24,816 nucleotides of DNA, taken from contig CAJUIE010000009.1 in assembly GCA_910586375.1 (NCBI GenBank), positions 1 to 24,816 on the forward strand, written 5' to 3'. The DNA comes from an uncultured Alistipes sp. (lineage in GTDB: Bacteria > Bacteroidota > Bacteroidia > Bacteroidales > Rikenellaceae). Position 1 is the stretch's first letter. The number at the start of each line of letters is the position of its first letter. Below, one piece after another: positions 15,308 to 22,137 of the stretch. The position numbers and the translations under genes were made by a program. The notes under the pieces are model-generated. The model was given only the letters and a program-made list of their open reading frames with translations, was not told where the DNA came from and did no database searches.

Positions 15308-17248
15308 ATGATTCGACAAGTAAGCGCTTTGTTTTTCCTGCTGCCTCTCACCGCACCAGCCAGCGCTCAGACTGCTGCAATCGATCTGCTCGATCTCACG
15401 CATCCGGGCCTTGAGGCTGTAGCGGCTGCGCAAGCCGCAGGCGACGAAAAAATGGCTGCCGAAGCCCTGCTGACCTACTACCGCCAGCGTCACAACGTGG
15501 TATGTCCTGACATGGACCCCGTGCAAACGAGCCCTACACCCGAAGAGCGGCGTTGGGCCGATGAAGGAATGGAACACCGTTTCTTCGTGCACTCGGGCTA
15601 CCAGCCCTCCTACCACTACGGCGACGACATCGACTGGCAATACTGGCCCGTGAAAGACAATGAGCTGCGCTGGCAGCTTCACCGCATGAAGTGGTGGGTG
15701 CCGATGGGCAAGACCTACCGCGCGACGGGAGACGAACGCTACGCCGCGGAGTGGTGCGCCCAATACCTCGACTGGATACACAAAAACCCGCTGGCCGACT
15801 ACCGCGAGGAGGAGGCCTGCGACTGGCTCCATGCCGACAACGTCTACTTCGCCTGGCGCCCGTTAGAGACGAGCGACCGCCTCGAATTTCAAATTCACCA
15901 GTTCCTCTGCTTCCTGCCCGCCGATGCGTTCGACGCGGAGTTTCTGCTGGCTTTTCTCGACAACTACCACCGCCACGCCGAGCATGTCATGGGGCACTTC
16001 TCGGCATCGGGAAATCACCTGCTGTTCGAGGCCCAGCGCCTGATCTTCGCGGGGGTGTTCTTCCCCGAGTTCCGCGACGCGGCGAGCTGGCGCGCCCGCG
16101 GCGTGGAGATCCTCAACCGCGAAATGGGTAAACAGGTCTACGACGACGGGATGCAATACGAACTCGATCCCCATTACCACCTTGAATCGATCAACATCTT
16201 CTTCAAGGCTCTGCGAATGATGGACGCCAACGGCTACCGCAATGAGTTTCCGGCCGAGTACCTCGCCACGGTCGAGCGGATGATCGAGGTCCACATCGCC
16301 TGCTCGTTCCCCGACTGCACAACGCCCCTGTTCAGCGACAACCGCCGCCACGACACCGAAATGCTGCGAACAATCTACCGCCAGTGGGCCGAAGTATTTC
16401 CCGGGAATGAAGCGATTCGCCGTCTGGCGACCGAAGGCCACGAAGGTGCCGCTCCCGACTATTTTTCACACGCGTTCCGCACGTCGGGATTCTACGTGCT
16501 GCGCAACGGCTGGGACAAAAACGCCACGGTGGCCATCGTAAAGGCCGGGCCTCCGGCATTCTGGCACAACCAGCCCGACAACGGTACTTTCGAGCTCTGG
16601 TCGCGCGGTCGCAACTTCCTGCCCGATTCGGGCTGCTACGTCTACGGAGGCGACAAAGAGGTACAGCAACTGCGCAACTGGTTTCGTCAGACCTGCGTGC
16701 ACAATACCCTGACGCTCGACAACCGCAACCTCGAAAAGAGTGAATCACGGCTGATCCAATGGCGCACAGAACCCGGACTGACGACACTCGACCTCGAAAA
16801 TCCCTCCTACGAGGGCCTAACCCACCGTCGCACGGTCTGGTTCGTGGACGAACGGTTTTTCGTGATTCTCGACCAGGCGGAGGGCGAAGCCGCCGGGCAA
16901 GTGGCGCTGCACTATCACCTTGTTGAATGCGAACCCGTGGAGGAGGCGTCGAAATGCACCGTAACGACCCGTTTCGGCGACGGCAACGATCTGGCTATCC
17001 GCGTATTCGGCGCACAACCGACGACAATGGAGCGCCGCGAAGGCTGGGTGTCGCGTACCTACCGCCAGCGCAATCCCCGCCCCTCCTATGCCTTCACGGC
17101 GAAAAAAGAGGCTGGGCACACGGTACGTTTCATCACGCTGTTGCTGCCTGGCATAGACGGGGCCGCAGTACCCCGCCTCGATGCCACGCTCCACGACGGC
17201 TACATCCGTGTAAAGATCGACAAAAAACGCTACAAACTCGAATACTAA
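15308..17248 (+). CDS. hepC: Heparinase III-type heparan sulfate lyase (PL12), first copy
   Basis: This 646-residue protein has a signal peptide (MIRQVSALFFLLPLTAPASAQ), a helical toroid with GYQPSYHYGDDIDW and WPVKDNELRWQLHR, and a C-terminal beta-sandwich. Candidate catalytic residues are Asn236 (SGNHLLFEAQR), Tyr290 (DPHYHLES), and His420 (FWHNQPDNGTF), each four positions before N240/Y294/H424 of Pedobacter heparinus heparinase III as I recall them; His465 (VHNTLTLDN) is also conserved. These enzymes cut low-sulfated heparan sulfate by beta-elimination. The start at 15308 follows AGGAAG by 9 nt and opens the signal peptide; the frame could begin at 15209 but would then carry a 33-residue non-signal extension. 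There is no lipobox. It is followed 25 nt later by a paralogue. Confidence 0.92.
   Translation: MIRQVSALFFLLPLTAPASAQTAAIDLLDLTHPGLEAVAAAQAAGDEKMAAEALLTYYRQRHNVVCPDMDPVQTSPTPEERRWADEGMEHRFFVHSGYQPSYHYGDDIDWQYWPVKDNELRWQLHRMKWWVPMGKTYRATGDERYAAEWCAQYLDWIHKNPLADYREEEACDWLHADNVYFAWRPLETSDRLEFQIHQFLCFLPADAFDAEFLLAFLDNYHRHAEHVMGHFSASGNHLLFEAQRLIFAGVFFPEFRDAASWRARGVEILNREMGKQVYDDGMQYELDPHYHLESINIFFKALRMMDANGYRNEFPAEYLATVERMIEVHIACSFPDCTTPLFSDNRRHDTEMLRTIYRQWAEVFPGNEAIRRLATEGHEGAAPDYFSHAFRTSGFYVLRNGWDKNATVAIVKAGPPAFWHNQPDNGTFELWSRGRNFLPDSGCYVYGGDKEVQQLRNWFRQTCVHNTLTLDNRNLEKSESRLIQWRTEPGLTTLDLENPSYEGLTHRRTVWFVDERFFVILDQAEGEAAGQVALHYHLVECEPVEEASKCTVTTRFGDGNDLAIRVFGAQPTTMERREGWVSRTYRQRNPRPSYAFTAKKEAGHTVRFITLLLPGIDGAAVPRLDATLHDGYIRVKIDKKRYKLEY
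16484..16578 (+). repeat. 95-nt tract identical to 18492-18586 (PL12 paralogues)
   Basis: The tract is identical base for base to the second PL12 gene, including all synonymous sites, while flanking sequence differs at many positions. It covers the segment from SGFYVLRNGWDKN through FWHNQP and so includes the candidate catalytic His420. A second identical run of 34 nt lies shortly downstream (around LTLDNRNLEK). Confidence 0.9.
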
Positions 17249-17273
17249 CCAACAATATCCGTTTTTTTTTACC

Positions 17274-19274
17274 ATGAAAAAATTACTGTTTTCACTCGTG
17301 GCACTTCTCGGTCTGAGCTGGGGAGCTGCAGCCGCAGAGTGGCGAGTGGCAGGCGACGAAAAGTCGCTGTATGACCTGCTGAACCTCGACTATCCGGGGC
17401 TCAAGGCCGTGAAGAAAGCCGTGGCTAAAGGCGACATCGCCACGGCCGACCAGGAGCTGCTGAAGTACTTCCGCAATCGCAAAAAAGTCTCGATCTACGG
17501 CCTCGACATGGAGAATATCACCCTCTCGCAGGAGGAGCAGATGATGGCCGACCAGTCGCTCGAACACAAGTTCTACGCACACAAAGGCTACCAGCCCTCC
17601 TATTTCTACGGCGACGACATAGACTGGCGCTACTGGCCTGTAAAGGATAACGAGCTGCGCTGGCAGCTCCACCGGCACTACTGGTTCATTCCCCTGGCCA
17701 AGGCCTACCACCTGACCCGCGACGAAAAATATGTCGACGCCTGGATCGAGCACTACACCGACTGGATTGCCAAGAACCCGATCGACGGAGTAGAGCGCCT
17801 GAAAGCCGACGGGGCTTCGGCCGAAGAGATAGCCGCCGAAAAGGAGAACTTCCGATTCGCCTGGCGCCCGATGGAGGCTGGTCGCCGCTTGCAGGACCAG
17901 CTGACGGAGTTTGAACTCATGATCTCGTCGCCCCGCTTCACGGCCGACTTCCTGAACCTCTTCCTGCGCATGTTCCACCAACATGCCGACTACGTGCTGC
18001 ACCGCTACTCGGAAAAGGGCAACCACCTTCTGTTCGAGGCCCAGCGTATGCTCTTTGCAGGCATCTACTTCCCGGAGTTCCGCGACGCCAGAGCGTGGCG
18101 CGAAAGCGGTATCGAAATTCTCAACCGCGAAATCGGCGTGCAGGTATACCCCGATGGAATGCAGTTCGAACTGGACTTCGGCTACCACATCGCTGCCATC
18201 GACATCTTCCTCAAAGCCCTCGGCATGGCCCACGTTAACGGTATGGAGAAGGAGTTTCCGGCAAGCTACATCTCCACGGTGGAGAAGATGACCATAGTGA
18301 CCTACAACCTCCTCTTCCCGGACAACACAAATCCTATGTTCGGCGATACGAAGCAGCACAACCGCTCGACCCTCAAGCGTCAGTTCGCAGCCTGGAGCAA
18401 GGTATTCCCCGCGAACAGCCAGCTGCCCTGGGTGGCCAGCGACAAAAAGGAGGGAGTAATGCCCTACTACACTTCCCAGGCTTTCGAAAACTCGGGATTC
18501 TACGTGCTGCGCAACGGCTGGGACAAAAACGCCACGGTGGCCATCGTAAAGGCCGGGCCTCCGGCATTCTGGCACAACCAGCCCGATAACGGCACCTTTG
18601 AATACTGGCACCGCGACCGCAACTTCTTCCCCGATTCGGGCAGCTACGTCTACGGAGGCGACGAAGAGGTGTTGCAGCAGCGCAACTGGTTCCGCCAGAC
18701 CCGCGTCCACAACACCCTGACGCTCGACAACCGCAACCTCGAAAAGACTGAATCGAAGCTCCTGCTCTGGAAAGACAAGGGAGGACAGACGGTCTGCGTG
18801 ACGGAGAATCCCTCCTACAAGGGCCTGACCCACCGCCGCGCCATGTTCTTCATGGAGAACGGTGTGCTGGTAATCGCCGACCAGGCATCCGGTCCTGCTG
18901 AAGGCACAATAGGCGTGCACTTCAACCTCTGCCCGGGTGAGGTACGCTACGACGAAAGCGGCCTGCGTACCCTCTTCGAAAAGGGAAGCAACATCCGCAT
19001 CCGCACCCTCTGTGACGCCCCGATGACGATCACTCCGGAAGAGGGATGGGTCTCTAAAGCCTACCGCAAGAAAGAAAAACGCCCGGCCTACGCCGCCGAA
19101 GCCCGCAAAGCAACCGACGAATCGCGTCTCTTCATCACGGTAATCGCCCCTGTGGCCAAGGATACGACGGACAAAATCGAAATCGCCGCGCCCCAGCAAA
19201 TAACGGACCGATCGCTCCACTTTACCGTAAATGTGGATGGCCAAAAGTACGAATTAGGCTATGACCTCGAATAA
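17274..19274 (+). CDS. hepC: Heparinase III-type heparan sulfate lyase (PL12), second copy
   Basis: The 666-residue protein has a signal peptide (MKKLLFSLVALLGLSWGAAAA, then E) and the same architecture as the gene upstream: GYQPSYFYGDDIDW, WPVKDNELRWQLHR, Asn250 (KGNHLLFEAQR), Tyr304 (DFGYHIAA), His434 (FWHNQPDNGTF), and His479 (VHNTLTLDN). It differs by a longer lysine- and glutamate-rich loop before FRFAWRP (about 171-195) and by substitutions in the beta-sandwich, which may alter sulfation preference. It lies 25 nt after the first copy and 6 nt before the PL13 gene, so the three lyases form one operon. Both copies keep all putative catalytic residues, so neither looks like a pseudogene. 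Like its neighbour, it lacks a lipobox and is probably periplasmic. Confidence 0.92.
   Translation: MKKLLFSLVALLGLSWGAAAAEWRVAGDEKSLYDLLNLDYPGLKAVKKAVAKGDIATADQELLKYFRNRKKVSIYGLDMENITLSQEEQMMADQSLEHKFYAHKGYQPSYFYGDDIDWRYWPVKDNELRWQLHRHYWFIPLAKAYHLTRDEKYVDAWIEHYTDWIAKNPIDGVERLKADGASAEEIAAEKENFRFAWRPMEAGRRLQDQLTEFELMISSPRFTADFLNLFLRMFHQHADYVLHRYSEKGNHLLFEAQRMLFAGIYFPEFRDARAWRESGIEILNREIGVQVYPDGMQFELDFGYHIAAIDIFLKALGMAHVNGMEKEFPASYISTVEKMTIVTYNLLFPDNTNPMFGDTKQHNRSTLKRQFAAWSKVFPANSQLPWVASDKKEGVMPYYTSQAFENSGFYVLRNGWDKNATVAIVKAGPPAFWHNQPDNGTFEYWHRDRNFFPDSGSYVYGGDEEVLQQRNWFRQTRVHNTLTLDNRNLEKTESKLLLWKDKGGQTVCVTENPSYKGLTHRRAMFFMENGVLVIADQASGPAEGTIGVHFNLCPGEVRYDESGLRTLFEKGSNIRIRTLCDAPMTITPEEGWVSKAYRKKEKRPAYAAEARKATDESRLFITVIAPVAKDTTDKIEIAAPQQITDRSLHFTVNVDGQKYELGYDLE
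18492..18586 (+). repeat. 95-nt tract identical to 16484-16578 (PL12 paralogues)
   Basis: This is the second copy of the identical tract, including the codons for the candidate catalytic His434. Perfect identity over 95 nt amid diverged flanks suggests recent gene conversion between the tandem lyase genes. Confidence 0.9.
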
Positions 19275-19280
19275 AAAACA

Positions 19281-20417
19281 ATGAAAAGAGTACTCTATCC
19301 TGCGCTGCTGCTGCCTCTGACGGCAGCAGCGCAACTTTCCGGGGAGCCCCAGCCCCTCACCGAGCGTGTGAACGTGCAGGCCGACAGCGCCCGAATGGAA
19401 CAGATAATAAACGGCGAATGGGTAGCCGTGGGAATCCGCAAAGCGGAGGCCATACAGCACGACCCGACACGTCTCTACAAGGGTGCACCATCGGTCCGTT
19501 TCACGCTGGGCCACGACGACAATACGCTTGCAGGCTACTCGCCGGGCGAAACGAAAGGCCGGGCTGAGCTCTCCTACTGCTACGCCACGGCGACCGACTT
19601 TGCCGGACTGCCCGCCGAAACCTACGTGGAGGCACAGAAGATGAAGACCGTCTACCACTACGGAAAAGGAATCTGCCCGCAAGGCACGAAATGGAGCTAC
19701 CGATTCGCGGTCTACGTGCCCTCGACGCTCTCGCCAGAGGTGTACACGATTTTCGCCCAGTGGCACGGGATGCCGGACCGGACCCTTGTAACGGCGCCCA
19801 ACGGCCAAGTCGAGCGCTTGTCGCCGGAGCGCTTCATAGCACTGCACGACACGACGGTCATCAAGAAAGACGTGGTATACACGGCCATAGAGGGCACCGA
19901 CAAGCGTGGACGCCCCATCCGCAAAGCCGGAGAGCCGACGGGCTGGAAAGTCGAGCAGGGAGGCTATCCCCCACTGGCGTTCGGATTCTCAGAAGGGGTG
20001 TTCTACATCAAGGCCAACTCCGACCGTCGCTGGTTCACCGACAAGAGCGACCGCTGCAACGCCAATGCGGTGCGAACGCCTCTGCTCAAACCCGTATGCT
20101 CGGAATACAAGGCCTCGACGATAGCCTACCGGCTGCCGTTCGCGGAGTTTCCGAAAGATTGTTGGGTGACCTTCACCGTGGAGGTCGACTGGACCCGCTA
20201 CGGCCGCGAAACGGAGCGCATAGAGGCCCCGGGTCGTTTAGACGTGAGGATGGCCTGGGAGGGCCGCGAAGAGCACATCGTAGATGACGCCCAAGTGTTG
20301 ATCGGCCGAAACGACGACGAAGGCTACTACTTCAAATACGGCATCTACCGCGTAGCCGGAAGCACGGTGCCCGTGAGCTACAACCTGGCCGGCTACCGGC
20401 AATGGGAACGTAACTAA
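19281..20417 (+). CDS. hepA: Heparinase I-type heparin lyase (PL13)
   Basis: The 378-residue protein starts with a short signal peptide (MKRVLYPALLLPLTAAAQ) and has the jelly-roll sequence typical of heparinase I: LTERVNVQADSARMEQII, GETKGRAELSYCYAT (Arg94), FAQWHGMPDRTLV (His162), GGYPPLAFGFSEGVFYIKAN, FPKDCWVTF, and the C-terminal VSYNLAGY (Tyr367), with Lys352 nearby. His162 and Tyr367 correspond to the catalytic His/Tyr pair of the family. These enzymes cleave highly sulfated heparin regions at 2-O-sulfated uronates, complementing the PL12 pair. Length and motif order are normal, with no truncation. It ends the lyase operon, 13 nt before the perfect palindrome at 20431. No lipobox is present. 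Confidence 0.93.
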   Translation: MKRVLYPALLLPLTAAAQLSGEPQPLTERVNVQADSARMEQIINGEWVAVGIRKAEAIQHDPTRLYKGAPSVRFTLGHDDNTLAGYSPGETKGRAELSYCYATATDFAGLPAETYVEAQKMKTVYHYGKGICPQGTKWSYRFAVYVPSTLSPEVYTIFAQWHGMPDRTLVTAPNGQVERLSPERFIALHDTTVIKKDVVYTAIEGTDKRGRPIRKAGEPTGWKVEQGGYPPLAFGFSEGVFYIKANSDRRWFTDKSDRCNANAVRTPLLKPVCSEYKASTIAYRLPFAEFPKDCWVTFTVEVDWTRYGRETERIEAPGRLDVRMAWEGREEHIVDDAQVLIGRNDDEGYYFKYGIYRVAGSTVPVSYNLAGYRQWERN

Positions 20418-20430
20418 CACCGGGAAGCCG

Positions 20431-20474
20431 AAACGAGAGGGGCCCGACCTGCATAGGTCGGGCCCCTCTCGTTT
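20431..20474. terminator. Bidirectional terminator, perfect 20-bp stem
   Basis: Positions 20431-20450 and 20455-20474 are exact reverse complements around a GCAT loop. The stem is GC-rich in the middle, with an A-run at one end and a T-run at the other on both strands. It lies in the 72-nt gap between the convergent PL13 and SusD genes and can terminate both. Confidence 0.9.
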
Positions 20475-20489
20475 GCACAGCCGGATCGA

Positions 20490-22124
20490 TTACTCGCCCC
20501 AGCCCGGATTCTGCTTGCACTGTGGCATCAGGTCGAGATCACGCAGCGGAATGGGCATGAGCTCGTGACGACCCCGGATGATGTAGTTGCGCACGGCATA
20601 ATTGGCCGACGGGAACCAGTCAACCAGCTCCTGGGCCGTGGCGATGATCGTATCATAATAAATACCCCAGCGAATCAAGTCCTGCTTGCGGTGCCCCTCG
20701 AAACAAAGTTCGTAAGCACGCTCCTTGCGGATAGCCTCGCGCAGATCCTCACGCGAAAGTCCATAAGAGAGGTCATGGGACATATCGCCGAAACCTCGAC
20801 GCCGCACGGCGTTGACCGCATCGACGGCATCCACCAAAGAACCACCCGACTCGTTGAGCGCCTCGGCGAAGAGCAACAACACCTCCGAATAACGGAGAAT
20901 ATACCAGTTGATGTTCGACTTGTCGTTATTAGCGATATAATTGGCGTTCTCCACATACTTCTCGGTGTCCCACTTGGCCGGAGTAAAGAGTTGCCGCTGC
21001 TTGTCGAGTTTGTCTCCCGTCGTCGAAGAGGTAATATAAGGAACCGGATCGTTGCCCACGCTGCTGTCATACTTATAATCGGCGATCGACAGCTTCATTC
21101 GTGGGTCATTCTGAGCCTCCCACTCCCGCGTAAAGGTATACAGAACTTTCCAGTTGCCGGCATTGCGGCCCCGGGTTCCTTCGATGGCATTGGCCACCAC
21201 ACCGTTCCACTTACCGATACGTCCGGCCGTGGCGTCGGGATCGAGGCTCGTAGGTGAATAAAACGACGCCTCAATGAGGCTCTCACCAGCGTCCCAGATA
21301 CCGTTGCAGGTGTTGCGCCACACAGTTTCATAATCGGGAATCAGACGATGCTTACCCGACTCCACAACGCGACGTGCCGCTGCTGCGGCATCGGCCCACT
21401 TCGACTCGTCGCGAACCGGATAACCGGCCCACGTGCAGTAAACCTTAGCCAGCAGTCCCAGAGCGGCACCCTTCGAGAAGCGGTAAGCGTTGGTCGAACG
21501 CTTCGTATCGTCGACAGCCCACGGCAGCACCTCGGCAGCGTACTTGAGGTCTTCCTCGATATAAGCGTAAACATCGGCCGGAGCAGCCTGAACATACTCC
21601 GTAGAGGGCAGCTGCGACTCTGCAGTGCTCTTGATCAAGACGACATTGCCGTACCAGCGCACCAGCTCGAAATAAAAGAGCGCACGCAATGCCCGGGCCT
21701 CGCCCAAATAAATAGTGCCCAATTCGCGATCCGAATCGCCCCAGCCGCCGATGCGGTCCGAGACCGTCTCGATGAAGCTGTTGGCGTCGTAAATGGCCGA
21801 ATAAAGCTTCTCCCACGTATTGGCGATCTCGGTGGTCGAAGGGTTGTGCGAATTAGTCGGAATGATACGGATGGGACCCGAGTTCGAATTGCCCTCACTC
21901 TGCGCAATATCGGTCGAAATGGTAAACAGCAGCGACAGATGATGTCCGTAAGTGTATTCGTTGGACATGTTCTTATAAACGCCCAGAAGGACATTATTTG
22001 CCTCAGCCGCATTGTTGACATAATTGTCCCGGCCGATCTCCGTATAAGACTCCTCCTCCAAAGTGCACGCGGCGAAAGCGAGCAGGCAGGAGGCCGAAAC
22101 TAAGTATAACAAGTATTTTTTCAT
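20490..22124 (-). CDS. susD: SusD/RagB-family outer-membrane glycan-binding lipoprotein
   Basis: The 544-residue protein has a lipoprotein signal (MKKYLLYLVSASCLLAFAAC, Cys20) followed by acidic residues (CTLEEES), which fits surface export in Bacteroidota. The SusD-like helical TPR framework is visible in LGEARALRALFYFELVRWYGN and GAALGLLAKVYCTWAGYP, and the C-terminal RagB/SusD domain in ILRYSEVLLLFAEALNE, AVNAVRRRG, IRKERAYELCFEGHRKQDLIRW, and the end MPIPLRDLDL. It caps the SusC transporter and binds the substrate at the cell surface. It lies 13 nt after the SusC stop. No surface glycan-binding protein gene follows it; the operon ends at the bidirectional terminator. Heparan binding is inferred from the locus. 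Confidence 0.95.
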   Translation of the reverse strand: MKKYLLYLVSASCLLAFAACTLEEESYTEIGRDNYVNNAAEANNVLLGVYKNMSNEYTYGHHLSLLFTISTDIAQSEGNSNSGPIRIIPTNSHNPSTTEIANTWEKLYSAIYDANSFIETVSDRIGGWGDSDRELGTIYLGEARALRALFYFELVRWYGNVVLIKSTAESQLPSTEYVQAAPADVYAYIEEDLKYAAEVLPWAVDDTKRSTNAYRFSKGAALGLLAKVYCTWAGYPVRDESKWADAAAAARRVVESGKHRLIPDYETVWRNTCNGIWDAGESLIEASFYSPTSLDPDATAGRIGKWNGVVANAIEGTRGRNAGNWKVLYTFTREWEAQNDPRMKLSIADYKYDSSVGNDPVPYITSSTTGDKLDKQRQLFTPAKWDTEKYVENANYIANNDKSNINWYILRYSEVLLLFAEALNESGGSLVDAVDAVNAVRRRGFGDMSHDLSYGLSREDLREAIRKERAYELCFEGHRKQDLIRWGIYYDTIIATAQELVDWFPSANYAVRNYIIRGRHELMPIPLRDLDLMPQCKQNPGWGE

Positions 22125-22137
22125 AGCAGTAATCGGA

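Noticed and set aside
17292..19244. 650-residue minus-strand open frame opposite the second PL12 gene
   Set aside because: It mirrors the PL12 coding frame, is rich in V/E/H/R in the way antisense translations are, and has no recognisable domain.
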